From NCBI GenBank assembly GCA_051657745.1, contig JBOFLG010000119.1, positions 1 through 25,196 of the forward strand: a stretch of 25,196 nucleotides of DNA, written 5' to 3'. Under the pieces are notes generated by a model. The model was not told the origin of the DNA. It made no database searches and was given only the letters and a program-made list of their open reading frames with translations. Shown piece by piece: positions 1 to 8,789 of the stretch (position 1 is the stretch's first letter; each line of letters opens with the position of its first letter). Origin of the DNA: JBOFLG01 sp051657745. Its GTDB lineage: Bacteria > Actinomycetota > Actinomycetes > Actinomycetales > Dermatophilaceae. The translations under genes and the position numbers were made by a program.

Positions 1-330
1 GACCCATTCATAGCCGACCATGGCATCTGCAGTCGGAGCGTTGACGATGGCCCAGGCGTCGTCCGACATCGGCTGAGTCTCGCCGTGCCGAGCGCCCCAC
101 AACCCGACGAAGAAGCCGGACTCCGTGTGGTGGTCGACCAGCTCTCGAAAGACGCCAGTCCACGCACCGTACATGTAGTCATCGAGGATGACGCCGACCT
201 GCTCGGCCTCGGAGAGCGTGCCGACCGTGTCGATTCCCGCACGTTCCGCGGCACGCCCGATCGCGACGCGATCGAGCAGGTCTGGCGCGACGAGCGAAGA
301 CCACGAAAGACCTCTCCACTCGTCATGCCA
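1..330 (-). CDS. Partial hypothetical protein, leaves the window at the left edge; possibly 5'-truncated
   Basis: I do not recognise this protein. The leftward frame is open for 110 codons from just after a TGA at 331-333 to base 1. Its composition is protein-like, with aromatic-rich stretches such as DDYMYGAWTGVF and SGFFVGLWGARHGET, unlike the arginine/serine-rich shadow frames on the other strand. No ATG, GTG or TTG occurs in frame until the ATG at 172-174, yet plausible sequence (LLDRVAIGRAAERAGID) continues upstream of it. The gene has therefore either lost its 5' end or suffered a frameshift near 300-330. A separate decaying rightward pseudogene begins at the same point, which supports a break there. 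The C-terminus lies outside the window. Coding sense is moderately sure; function is unknown. Confidence 0.45.
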
Positions 331-331
331 T

Positions 332-989
332 CAACAGTCGGTCAACGCGGTCCTCGAGACGATCGCCGCCGGCCTCGGTGACGAGTACGCGGCAACCGGT
401 TCAGCCGCCGGCGCACTCAGGCGCTGCCTCAAGGGCGACGGTGTGCTGACCGTCGGTGCCGGACAGGCTCGGGTGGTCGTCGAGATGCACGACTCGACCG
501 GCGCCCGGGTGTGGAACGAGTACCTCGACGTCGCAGAGCGCAACCGTGAGGCCGCTGCGTCCATCGGCATCGTCCGAACCCCGCGGCAGAACAAGGGTCA
601 GACCGCCCGGGTGCTGGGCCCACGTCGCGTCATCGTCGCGTTCGACCCCGCGACCGACGACCCCACCCTCCTGCGCACCGTCGTCCAGCTGGTTCGCACG
701 TCCGCGATCGTCGCATCGGCACGGCGGGACATCGAGGAGGCTGGCGACTGCCGAGGAGAACATCCACGCCGCGCTCGCCCTCCTCGACGAGATCACCGTG
801 ATCCGCAAGGCATCCAATTCGGTACGCAAGAGCGCGGACGATACCGACACGGCGTGCAACTCCGTACAGACGGGAATCACGCGCCATCTCGGAGTCGCAC
901 TCGATGCGATGGCGGGAGTCGCACCGGAGGCCGCCGACCTCGCCACCGATACGGCTAACGAGGGCGGGGCGTCGCCCGGTGCTGCCTGA
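332..989 (+). pseudogene. 5'-truncated, frameshifted remnant of an actinobacterial hypothetical protein
   Basis: Coding sense runs in one frame to about 739 and resumes in the next frame from 741 to the TGA at 987-989. Removing one G from the gaggagg run at 734-740 joins RRDIEE to LATAEENIHAALALLDEI, giving a continuous product of about 218 residues. No start codon or ribosome site lies near the 5' end, so the N-terminal part is missing too. The middle (VVVEMHDS, then AERNREAAASIGIVR, then RRVIVAFDP) resembles actinobacterial hypothetical proteins with a degenerate PD-(D/E)XK/DUF2130-like segment, followed by a helical tail. I infer that family from pattern only. With two lesions (5' loss and +1 frameshift) it is almost certainly non-functional, unless the frameshift is a sequencing error. 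Confidence 0.6.
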
Positions 990-1079
990 CATTAATCAGA
1001 CTGAACCCAGCGGAGCGCGGGCAACTACCGACCGATTGGTGACGACCCCTCAGGGCCGCACCCACCGGACCACGAGAGG

Positions 1080-1115
1080 CCGTGCACGATCGTCCTATTG
1101 GGCGATAGTGCACGG
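1080..1115 (-). terminator. Hairpin downstream of era
   Basis: Perfect 8-base arms, CCGTGCAC at 1080-1087 and GTGCACGG at 1108-1115, enclose a further partial inverted repeat (ATCGTCC against GGCGAT). The hairpin lies about 39 bases past the era stop. No T-tract follows on the leftward strand, which is common for actinobacterial terminators, so the call rests on position and stem only. Confidence 0.45.
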
Positions 1116-1153
1116 TGTCGACGGTGCGAAGCCGCGAGATACATCGGGCCGGT

Positions 1154-2164
1154 TCAGAAGCCGAGGCGCTGCAGTTGGCGCGGGTCGCGCTGCCAGTCCT
1201 TGGCCACCTTGACGTGCAGGTCCAGGTGCACCCGCTGGCCGAGCAGCGCCTCGATCCCGCGCCGCGCGGTGGTGCCGACCTCCCGCAACCGCGACCCGCC
1301 CCGACCGATGATGATCGCCTTCTGGCTGTCCCGTTCGACGAACACGTTCACCCGCACGTCGAGGAGCGGATCGTCATCCGGGCGCCCTTCGCGCGGCAGC
1401 ATCTCGTCGACGACCACCGCCAAACTGTGCGGCAACTCGTCGCGCACCCCGTCCAGCGCCGCCTCACGCACCAACTCGGCCACCATCACCGCCGCCGGCT
1501 CGTCGGTGAGCTCACCGTCGGGGTAGAGCGGCGCGGGCGAGGCCGGGAGGTACCCGGACAGCACCCGCGCGACATCATCGACTTGGTCACCGGCGACCGC
1601 CGAACACGGGACGATGGCAGCCCAGTCGCCCAGCCGGTCGATGGCCATCAGATGCGCGGCCAGCCGCCCTCGGTCGACGGCGTCGCTCTTGGTCGCCACT
1701 GCGACCACCGGGGTGCCCCGCCCGCCCATCAGCTCGATGAGCTCGGCGGCAATGAACTGGTCCCCCGGGCCGACCCGCTGGTCCGCAGGGAGGCAGAACC
1801 CGATGACATCCACCTCGAGCAGGGTGGCCCGCACCAGGTCGTTGAGCCGCGCCCCCAGCAGCGTGCGCGGCTTATGCAGGCCGGGGGTGTCGACGAGGAT
1901 CAACTGGCTCGCGTCGGTGGTGACGATGCCGCGGATGGTGTGCCGGGTGGTCTGGGGCTTGCTGGAGGTGATCGCCACTTTGGCCCCGACCAGGGCATTG
2001 GTGAGTGTCGACTTGCCCGCATTGGGCCGACCGACCAGACAGGCGAACCCGGCGCGGAAGTCGCTCGGCGGCATCCGCGCGTCGCCCGACATCCGCGGGT
2101 CGCTCGGCATCCGGATATCACCGGGCACCCGCGTATCGCCTTTTCCCCGTGGGTTTTTCGTCAT
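1154..2164 (-). CDS. era: GTPase Era, with a repeat-derived N-terminal extension
   Basis: Ras-like GTPase that binds the 3' end of 16S rRNA and acts in late assembly of the small ribosomal subunit. The 336-residue product has the G1 loop GRPNAGKS (45-52), G3 DTPG, the G4 variant TKSD common in actinobacterial Era, and a C-terminal KH domain with the RNA-binding GRGG loop (IIIGRGGSRLREVG). It is longer than the usual roughly 300 residues because residues 9-32 are four near-copies of a six-residue unit (GDTRVP, GDIRMP, SDPRMS, GDARMP). The ATG shares bases with the upstream CorC-family stop (ATGA overlap), favouring this start and translational coupling. An internal start at MPPSDF (residue 31) would remove most of the extension and remains possible. 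It is last in a phoH-ybeY-CorC-era operon; recO, often next to era, is not seen downstream. Confidence 0.95.
   Translation of the reverse strand: MTKNPRGKGDTRVPGDIRMPSDPRMSGDARMPPSDFRAGFACLVGRPNAGKSTLTNALVGAKVAITSSKPQTTRHTIRGIVTTDASQLILVDTPGLHKPRTLLGARLNDLVRATLLEVDVIGFCLPADQRVGPGDQFIAAELIELMGGRGTPVVAVATKSDAVDRGRLAAHLMAIDRLGDWAAIVPCSAVAGDQVDDVARVLSGYLPASPAPLYPDGELTDEPAAVMVAELVREAALDGVRDELPHSLAVVVDEMLPREGRPDDDPLLDVRVNVFVERDSQKAIIIGRGGSRLREVGTTARRGIEALLGQRVHLDLHVKVAKDWQRDPRQLQRLGF
2069..2140 (-). repeat. Four 18-bp tandem units in the 5' coding part of era
   Basis: Four imperfect 18-base units encode the hexapeptides GDTRVP, GDIRMP, SDPRMS and GDARMP just before the GTPase domain. The unit core on the plus strand is CGGCATCCG or a close variant. 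Length is a multiple of three throughout, so copy changes would keep the frame. Confidence 0.8.
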
Positions 2165-3450
2165 CCGGTGCGCTCCTCGGTGGCCTCGGCGGGAACGGCA
2201 GGCTCGACCCGCTCGACGAGCACGGTCGCGACGCGGTGCCGCCGGCCCGACATCCGCTCGGCGGTCAGGTGCAGCCCGGCCACCACGGCGGTGGACCCGA
2301 GGATCGGCACCCGCCCACTCACCTTGCCGATCAACCCGCCGACGGTGTCGACCTCGTCGTCGTCGAGGTCGACCTCGAAGAACTCGGCCAGGTCATCGAC
2401 GTGCATCGTGGCCAGCACTCGCACCCGCCCGTCGCCCAGCGACTCGACCTCGGGGGTCTCACGGTCGTACTCGTCGGCGATCTCACCGACGATCTCCTCG
2501 AGGATGTCCTCGATGGTGACCAGGCCGGCCGTGCCGCCGTACTCGTCGACGACCACCGCGAAGTGGGTCTGGTCGCGCTGCATCTCGCGGAGCAGGTCGT
2601 CGACCGGCTTACTCTCGGGCACGAACGGCATCGGCCGCATCAGCTCGGTGACCGCAGACTCGCGCGCCGAGGGGTCCGCGTTCAGCCGGCGCACGACATC
2701 CTTGAGGTAGAGCAGGCCCACGACATCGTCAACGTCGCTGCCGACCACCGGGATTCGCGAGAACCCGGAACGGATGAAGAGGTTCATCGCCTGCCGGCAC
2801 CGCCGGTCGTCGGGCACGGTCACCATGTCGGTGCGGGGCACCATCACCTCGCGGGCGACCGTGTCGCCGAGGTCGAAGACGGAGTGGATCATCTCCCGCT
2901 CGCCAGCCTCGATGAGCCGGTTCTCGCGGGCCATGTCGACCAGGTCGCGCAGTTCGGACTCGCTCTCGAACGGCCCGTCCCGGTAGCCCTTGCCGGGGGT
3001 AACCGCGTTGGTGATCACGATCAGCAGCCGCGCGAACGGGCCGAGCAGGCGGCGCAGCCACAGCGCCAGCGGAGCAGCGGCCAACGCCACCGTGGTGCTG
3101 TGCTGGCGCCCCAACGTGCCAGGTGACACCCCGACAATGGCGAACGACACCAGTGCCATCACCCCGACCGCCACCACAGAGGGCTGCCAGGAGCCCTCGA
3201 CCTCGTCGACCACGGCGAGGGTGACCACGACCGCGACGGTGGACTCGGCCACCACCCTCAGGAACGAGAGCACCGAGAGATAGGCGGCGGTGTCCCCGAC
3301 CACCCGTACCAGGGCGTGCGCGCCGGCCCGGCCCTCGGTGAGGAACTCCTCGGCGCGCACCCGCGACATCCGCTGAAATGCCGCCTCCGCGGTGGCGATG
3401 AGGAACGCGACCGCGGTGGCAGTCAGGGCGGTGGCGACGAGCAGGGTCAT
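2161..3450 (-). CDS. CorC/HlyC-family membrane protein with CBS pair (DUF21-like N-terminus)
   Basis: Membrane protein of the hemolysin C/CorC family; relatives are linked to divalent metal (Mg2+/Co2+) transport or its control. The 429-residue product has hydrophobic segments near 1-25, 60-82, 90-110 and 120-150, forming a DUF21-type transmembrane region. A linker with ESELRDLVDMARE follows, then a CBS pair (about 200-325) with REVMVPRTDMV and FAVVVDEYGGTAGLVTIEDILEEIVGEI, and a C-terminal CorC_HlyC domain (about 345-425) with VDTVGGLIGK. I chose the ATG at 3450 because it lies 19 bases after the ybeY stop and begins a membrane segment; the frame is open further upstream but only as a ybeY shadow. 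The stop overlaps the era ATG. Exact substrate cannot be read from sequence. Position between ybeY and era is the usual actinobacterial order. Confidence 0.9.
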   Translation of the reverse strand: MTLLVATALTATAVAFLIATAEAAFQRMSRVRAEEFLTEGRAGAHALVRVVGDTAAYLSVLSFLRVVAESTVAVVVTLAVVDEVEGSWQPSVVAVGVMALVSFAIVGVSPGTLGRQHSTTVALAAAPLALWLRRLLGPFARLLIVITNAVTPGKGYRDGPFESESELRDLVDMARENRLIEAGEREMIHSVFDLGDTVAREVMVPRTDMVTVPDDRRCRQAMNLFIRSGFSRIPVVGSDVDDVVGLLYLKDVVRRLNADPSARESAVTELMRPMPFVPESKPVDDLLREMQRDQTHFAVVVDEYGGTAGLVTIEDILEEIVGEIADEYDRETPEVESLGDGRVRVLATMHVDDLAEFFEVDLDDDEVDTVGGLIGKVSGRVPILGSTAVVAGLHLTAERMSGRRHRVATVLVERVEPAVPAEATEERTG

Positions 3451-3469
3451 CGACGGGTTCCGAACGCAC

Positions 3470-3933
3470 TCACGGGCTCGGCCGCCCCCGAGTGGCGAGG
3501 AAGGTGAGCAGCAACTGGCGCTGTAGCTCGAACATCTCCTTCTCCTCCTCGGGGGTCGCGTGGTCGTAGCCCAGCAGGTGCAGGATGCCGTGGGTGGTGA
3601 GCAGCAATAGCTCTTCCTCGGTGGCGTGGCCGGCGGTGCGGGCCTGCCGCGCGGCCACCGCCGGGCACAGCACGATGTCGCCGAGCACACCCTCCTCGGG
3701 CGCGGTGTCGTCCCGGCCAGGCCGCAGCTCATCCATCGGGAACGACATCACGTCGGTCGGGCCGGGCAGGTTCATCCACCGCACGTGCAACGTCTCCATC
3801 GCGGCCTCCTCGACCAGCCGCAGGCAGAGGTCGGCGCGGGGGTGCACCCGCATCTGCTCGAGGACGTACCGGGCACAGGAGACGAGCTCGAACTCGTCGA
3901 GTTCGTGGTCGGTCTCGTTGAGCACATCGATGC

Positions 3934-3937
<4 letters not shown>
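3470..3937 (-). CDS. ybeY: Endoribonuclease YbeY
   Basis: Metal-dependent endoribonuclease of the UPF0054 family, acting in 16S rRNA 3'-end maturation and 70S ribosome quality control in the cytoplasm. With a GTG start at 3937 the product is 155 residues, normal for the family. The catalytic metal site HGILHLLGYDH is at 116-126 (H116, H120, H126), and the conserved TDVMSFPMDE segment is at 61-70. I chose the GTG because it overlaps the phoH stop as GTGA and gives the typical N-terminus MSIDVLNE; the upstream ATG at 4012 would lie deep within phoH. Coupling to phoH, and the CorC and era genes behind it, indicates one ribosome-related operon. Confidence 0.93.
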
Positions 3938-5019
<1,082 letters not shown>

Positions 5020-5028
5020 CGTGCACCA

Positions 5029-5034
5029 AGTGTA
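5029..5034 (-). promoter_or_regulatory. Candidate -10 element of phoH
   Basis: TACACT on the leftward strand, nine bases before the phoH ATG. It fits TANNNT. The distance would place transcription start at or next to the ATG, implying a leaderless or near-leaderless mRNA. No clear -35 is visible. Confidence 0.35.
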
Positions 5035-5157
5035 CGGAGCGAGGCCGGGGCCCGGCATCCGCGGTGCGCTGCCGCCGGCTTCCCCTCGTGCGCTGGGCCC
5101 AACAGCGGGTTCGCGCGCCCAGGAGGTGCGGCCCACCGAGTGCGGGACTCGGGCCCG

Positions 5158-5511
5158 TCATCCGGGCGGCCAGTCGAGTTCGCGGCCGCCGAGCACATGC
5201 AGGTGGGCATGGAACACGCTTTGCTGGGCGGCGGCCCCGGTGTTGGCGACCAGCCGGTAGCCGAGCAGACCCGCTGCATCGGCGACGGAGGCCGCCACGC
5301 CGACCGCGTCGGCGAGTTCGGCGGCCGAGGCCGCCGCCAGGGCGGCGAGGGTGGGTACGTGCCGGCGCGGGATGACGAGCACATGGGTCGGTGCCTGCGG
5401 GTCGATGTCGCGGAACGCGAGTGAGTGCTCGGTGTCGGCGACGATGTCAGCCGGGACTTCCCCCGACACGATCCGGCAGAACAGGCACGCGGCGTGGTCG
5501 GTCTCGCTCAT
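5158..5511 (-). CDS. HIT-family (histidine triad) hydrolase
   Basis: Small purine-nucleotide-binding protein of the Hint/HinT branch, acting as a nucleoside phosphoramidate or AMP-linked hydrolase in the cytoplasm. The 117-residue product has LFCRIVSGEVPAD at the start, the conserved DIDPQAPTHVLVIPRRH segment, and the triad HAHLHV at 101-106 (H101, H103, H105) preceded by QSVF. Length and motif spacing are complete. A TAGCGT hexamer six bases before the ATG suggests a leaderless transcript. The gene sits alone between rsmE and phoH with 138-200 bases either side; I see no gene in the 200 bases between it and rsmE. Confidence 0.93.
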   Translation of the reverse strand: MSETDHAACLFCRIVSGEVPADIVADTEHSLAFRDIDPQAPTHVLVIPRRHVPTLAALAAASAAELADAVGVAASVADAAGLLGYRLVANTGAAAQQSVFHAHLHVLGGRELDWPPG

Positions 5512-5517
5512 CCCGCG

Positions 5518-5523
5518 ACGCTA
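5518..5523 (-). promoter_or_regulatory. Candidate -10 element of the HIT gene
   Basis: TAGCGT on the leftward strand with six bases to the ATG at 5511. No ribosome-binding site fits in that interval, so initiation would be leaderless. No clear -35 seen. Confidence 0.4.
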
Positions 5524-5711
5524 CCGCTCGCGCGCCCGGCAGCCGAGACGTGCCTGGATCAGGAGAGGCGCCGACAGGTGGCACACACCTCGGAAAGGTC
5601 CACTTGAGCAGGTCCGCGGCTTCGGTATGACCATGCGGCCGGCTCGGTCGAAGGGCACCCGCATCCGCCCACGATGTCACGAATCGAGAGCGTGTCTGCA
5701 CGTCATCGCGG

Positions 5712-6455
5712 TCAGCGCCAGCGGGATGCCGCGCTGAGCACCGCGAGCGCCGCCGGGCCGGCGCTGGAGGACCGCAGCACCGTGCCACCGAGCCGCACGA
5801 TGCGAGCCCCGGCATCCGCCAGCTCGCCCACCTCCTCGGGTGCGATGCCGCCCTCGGGGCCGACGACAACGAGCACGTCACCGTCATCCGGGAGAGCGAG
5901 CCCGGCGATCGGGTCGGTGGCCTCCTCGTGCAACACCAGCGCCAGGGATGACGCGCGCACGCGGGTCACGACATCGGCCGTGGTCGCCGTGGCACCGAGC
6001 ACCGGCTGCCGGGCGCGTCGCGACTGGATGGTGGCCGCACTGAGCACCGTGTCCCACTTACGTCTGGCCTTCGCCCCGCGCTCCCCGCGCCACCGGACCA
6101 CCGACCGCGCGGCCTGCCACGGCACCACCTCATCGACCCCGCACTCGGTGGCCGCCTCGATGGCCTGCTCGTCGCGGCCGTGCTTGGCAAGAGCCTGGAC
6201 GAGCACGAACCGTGGACGCGCCTCCGGTTCGGTGCCGACCGCATCGACCTGCACCTCGAGCGCCCCAGCCCCCACGGCCACCACCACACCGGTGACGCCT
6301 GCACCGGCCCCGTCCACCAGCACCAGGTGCTCGCCGACTCGCAGCCGCCGCACCGTGACCGCGTGCCGCCCCACCGCACCGTCGACCACGACCACACCGC
6401 CCACCGCACACCCCGCGAGCGTCGCGGGGTCGACGAGAAAGTGCGGCAGCGTCAT
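5712..6455 (-). CDS. rsmE: 16S rRNA (uracil1498-N3)-methyltransferase RsmE
   Basis: SPOUT-family methyltransferase that uses SAM to methylate U1498 in the decoding region of 16S rRNA. The 247-residue product has the N-terminal PUA-like RNA-binding part (GRHAVTVRRLRVGEHLVLVDG, 29-49), the conserved KHGRDEQAIEAATECGVDEVVPW segment (91-113), the SAM-knot motif GPEGGI (199-204), and the family C-terminal LGGTVLRSSSAGPAAL. The knot usually reads LGxxILRxETA, so the SSSAG version is slightly divergent. It starts 14 bases after the dnaJ stop, the usual hrcA-dnaJ-rsmE order, so it is probably co-transcribed and may share heat-shock control. Confidence 0.95.
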   Translation of the reverse strand: MTLPHFLVDPATLAGCAVGGVVVVDGAVGRHAVTVRRLRVGEHLVLVDGAGAGVTGVVVAVGAGALEVQVDAVGTEPEARPRFVLVQALAKHGRDEQAIEAATECGVDEVVPWQAARSVVRWRGERGAKARRKWDTVLSAATIQSRRARQPVLGATATTADVVTRVRASSLALVLHEEATDPIAGLALPDDGDVLVVVGPEGGIAPEEVGELADAGARIVRLGGTVLRSSSAGPAALAVLSAASRWR

Positions 6456-6469
6456 CCGGGCGCGGCAGG

Positions 6470-7597
6470 TCAGCGCGTCTTGAAGGCGTCGCGGAGCTTG
6501 CCGAAGATCGATCCGTCAGCCGGCGCGGTGACCCGGCCCTGCGGACGCTCCTCGCCCCGCACCACGGCGAGACGGCGGAGCAGCTCTTCCTGCTCGGCGT
6601 CAAGCCGGGTCGGGGTGCCCACCATGAGGTGCACGATCAGATCGCCACGGCCGGTGCCGCGTAGGTGGGTGACGCCGAGACCGCGCAGCGCGACCGAGTC
6701 CCCGGACTGGGCACCGGGAAGGACGTCGATCTCACGAGGCCCGTCGAGGGTCTCGAACGGCAACGTCGCCCCCAGCGCCGCCGCCGTCATCGGCACCTCG
6801 ACCGTGGCGTGCAGGTCGTTGCCGCGGCGCTGGAACGCCGGATGCCGCCGCACCTCGACCTCGACGTACAGGTCACCCGCCGGGCCGGCGCCATGGCCGA
6901 CCTCACCCTCACCGGACAACTGGATGCGGGTGCCGGTGTCGACCCCGGCGGGGACCTTGAGGGTCAAGGTCCGACGAGTGCGCACCCGACCGTCCCCGGA
7001 GCACTCGAAGCACGGGTCGGTGATGACCTGACCGAAGCCCTGGCAGGTCACGCACGGCCTGGTGGTCATGACCTGACCGAGGAAACTGCGTTGGACCTGC
7101 TGAATCTCGCCGCGCCCGGCACAGACGTCGCAGGTGCGCATCGAACTGCCCGGCTGCATCCCCTCGCCCCGGCAGGTGCCGCACGCGACCGCAGTGTCGA
7201 GGGTCAGTTCCTTGGTGCCGCCAAACACCGCATCGGCGAGCTCGAGCTCGAGCCGCACCAGGGCGTCCTGGCCGCGAGCGCGCCGCGACCGCGGGCCGCG
7301 CTGCCCACCGGCGGCGCCACCGCCGAAGAACGCGTCCATCACGTCGCTGAAGGAGAAGCCCTGCCCGTAGGCCGACGCCCCGCCGGCGTACGGGTCCGCG
7401 CCGGTGTCGTACTGCCGCCGCTTCTCGGCGTCCGAGAGCACGTCGTAGGCCTGGGACACCTTCTTGAACTGCTCTTCTGCCTCCGGACCCGGATTGACAT
7501 CAGGGTGCAGCCGACGGGCGGCCCGCCGGTAGGCGCGCTTGATGTCCTCGGCGCTGGCGTCGCGGGCAACGTCGAGGTCGCCGTAGTAGTCGTTCAC
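6470..7597 (-). CDS. dnaJ: Chaperone DnaJ (HrcA-linked copy)
   Basis: Hsp40 co-chaperone that stimulates the DnaK ATPase and delivers unfolded substrates. The 375-residue product shows a J domain with HPD at 31-33, a Gly/Phe-rich linker (about 70-105) and four zinc-binding CXXCXGXG repeats (CGTCRGEG at 139, CDVCAGRG at 156, CVTCQGFG at 182, CFECSGDG at 196), followed by the two C-terminal substrate-binding domains. The GTG start at 7597 has GGAGGA ten bases upstream. It lies 49 bases after hrcA and should be under CIRCE/HrcA control. dnaK and grpE are not in the window; actinobacteria commonly have a second dnaJ beside dnaK, and this copy matches the hrcA-linked type. Confidence 0.96.
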   Translation of the reverse strand: MNDYYGDLDVARDASAEDIKRAYRRAARRLHPDVNPGPEAEEQFKKVSQAYDVLSDAEKRRQYDTGADPYAGGASAYGQGFSFSDVMDAFFGGGAAGGQRGPRSRRARGQDALVRLELELADAVFGGTKELTLDTAVACGTCRGEGMQPGSSMRTCDVCAGRGEIQQVQRSFLGQVMTTRPCVTCQGFGQVITDPCFECSGDGRVRTRRTLTLKVPAGVDTGTRIQLSGEGEVGHGAGPAGDLYVEVEVRRHPAFQRRGNDLHATVEVPMTAAALGATLPFETLDGPREIDVLPGAQSGDSVALRGLGVTHLRGTGRGDLIVHLMVGTPTRLDAEQEELLRRLAVVRGEERPQGRVTAPADGSIFGKLRDAFKTR

Positions 7598-7646
7598 GAG
7601 TGGGTGGTCCTCCGGGACGGGGTCGGTGGTCGAGTGGTCATCCGGC

Positions 7647-8678
7647 TCACTCGCCGAGAATGCGGGACACGTAGGTGGCGACGGCGCGCACCGCAGCCAT
7701 GGTCGTGGGGTAATCCATCCGGGTCGGGCCGACCACGCCCAGCCCGGCCACCAGGTCGGTGCCGGGGCCGTAGCCGGAGGTCACCATCGACGTGGATTTG
7801 AGATCGTCGTACGGGTTCTCGGAGCCGATCCGCACGGCCACGGCACCGCCGTCCTCGGCGACGCTGCCGAGCAGTTTGAGCAGCACGACGTGCTCCTCGA
7901 GCGCGTCGAGCACCGGGCCCACGCTCGCGGTGAAGTCGGCCCCGGCGCGGGTGAGGTTGGCCGCGCCGGCGATGACGACGCGCTCCTCGCACTCCTCGAC
8001 GAGGCAGTCATCGAGGGCGTCGCCAACCGCCCGGGCGAGCTCACGAACCCCGGACTCGACCCGGCTCGGGATCGAATGCAGTTGCACCGCAGCGTCGGCG
8101 AGCACCCGACCGGCGATCGCTCCGTTCACCTCAGTTCGCACTGCGGCCAGGGCCTGTTCGCCGTCGTCGGCGAGCAGGTCCCGACCGGCATCGACGACGC
8201 GCTGCTCCACCCGCCCGGTCGTGGTGATGAGCACCACCAGAAGGCGGCTGCCGCCGATCGGGACCAACTCGACGTGCCGCACCGCCGACCGCGACAGCGA
8301 GGGGTACTGCACGACAGCGACCTGCCGGGTCAGCGAGGCAAGCAGACGCACGGTGCGGTTAACGACGTCGTCCAGGTCGACCGCGCCCTGGAGGAACTGG
8401 GCGATGGCGCGCTGCTCGGCCGTGCTCATCGGCTTGATCTGCGAGAGCCGGTCGACGAACACCCGGTACCCGGCGTCGGTCGGAATACGCCCGGCGCTGG
8501 TGTGCGGCGCGGCGATCAGTCCGTCGTCCTCGAGCGCGGCCATGTCGTTGCGCACAGTAGCCGCGGAGACGCCGAGGTGATGACGCTCGAGCAGGGCCTT
8601 GCTGCCGACCGGCTCCGAGGTGTGCACGTAGTCCTGGACGATGGCCCGCAGTACCCGCAGTCGGCGGTCCTCACTCAC
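7647..8678 (-). CDS. hrcA: Heat-inducible transcription repressor HrcA
   Basis: Repressor that binds CIRCE operators to hold class I heat-shock genes off; its folding depends on GroEL. The 343-residue product has the N-terminal winged helix (RRLRVLRAIVQDYVHTSEPVGSKALLE, then VSAATVRNDMAALEDDGLI), the PHTSAGRIPTDAGYRVFVD segment, a central GAF-like dimerisation region and the C-terminal segment ending GPTRMDYPTTMAAVRAVATYVSRIL. It begins with GTG at 8678, with an excellent ribosome site (AGGGAGG, seven-base spacing). A CIRCE element lies 23 bases upstream, so it is autoregulated, with dnaJ and probably rsmE behind it. Confidence 0.97.
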   Translation of the reverse strand: MSEDRRLRVLRAIVQDYVHTSEPVGSKALLERHHLGVSAATVRNDMAALEDDGLIAAPHTSAGRIPTDAGYRVFVDRLSQIKPMSTAEQRAIAQFLQGAVDLDDVVNRTVRLLASLTRQVAVVQYPSLSRSAVRHVELVPIGGSRLLVVLITTTGRVEQRVVDAGRDLLADDGEQALAAVRTEVNGAIAGRVLADAAVQLHSIPSRVESGVRELARAVGDALDDCLVEECEERVVIAGAANLTRAGADFTASVGPVLDALEEHVVLLKLLGSVAEDGGAVAVRIGSENPYDDLKSTSMVTSGYGPGTDLVAGLGVVGPTRMDYPTTMAAVRAVATYVSRILGE

Positions 8679-8701
8679 CTGGCCACCTCCCTACCGGCAC
8701 C

Positions 8702-8728
8702 TTGGCACTCTGGACAAACGAGTGCCAA
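8702..8728. promoter_or_regulatory. CIRCE operator (HrcA binding site)
   Basis: A perfect nine-base inverted repeat, TTGGCACTC and GAGTGCCAA, with a nine-base spacer. The consensus is TTAGCACTC-N9-GAGTGCTAA; the one change per arm is compensated in the other, keeping dyad symmetry. It sits between the hrcA -10 element and the hrcA start, where repressor would block initiation. Confidence 0.96.
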
Positions 8729-8733
8729 TTCTA
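8728..8733 (-). promoter_or_regulatory. -10 element of the hrcA promoter
   Basis: TAGAAT on the leftward strand, sharing one base with the right end of CIRCE. Transcription would start inside the operator, so bound HrcA would occlude it. No convincing -35 hexamer is visible at 16-18 bases. Confidence 0.55.
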
Positions 8734-8776
8734 CGACACCCGCAGACCGGCGCCGGGCAGGCACCGTCGTGCGGGC

Positions 8777-8782
8777 TAGCCT
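8777..8782 (+). promoter_or_regulatory. Candidate -10 element of the DUF3097 gene
   Basis: TAGCCT with seven bases to the GTG at 8790. This leaves no room for a ribosome-binding site and suggests a leaderless transcript, divergent from hrcA. Confidence 0.4.
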
Positions 8783-8789
8783 TCCCGCC

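Noticed and set aside
1154..2164. Defective G4 motif in Era (TKSD instead of NKXD)
   Set aside because: TKxD is frequent in actinobacterial Era and still provides the Lys and Asp needed for guanine recognition.
1115..2710. 531-codon rightward open frame opposite era and the CorC gene
   Set aside because: Shadow of two recognisable leftward genes; no domain and no ribosome site.
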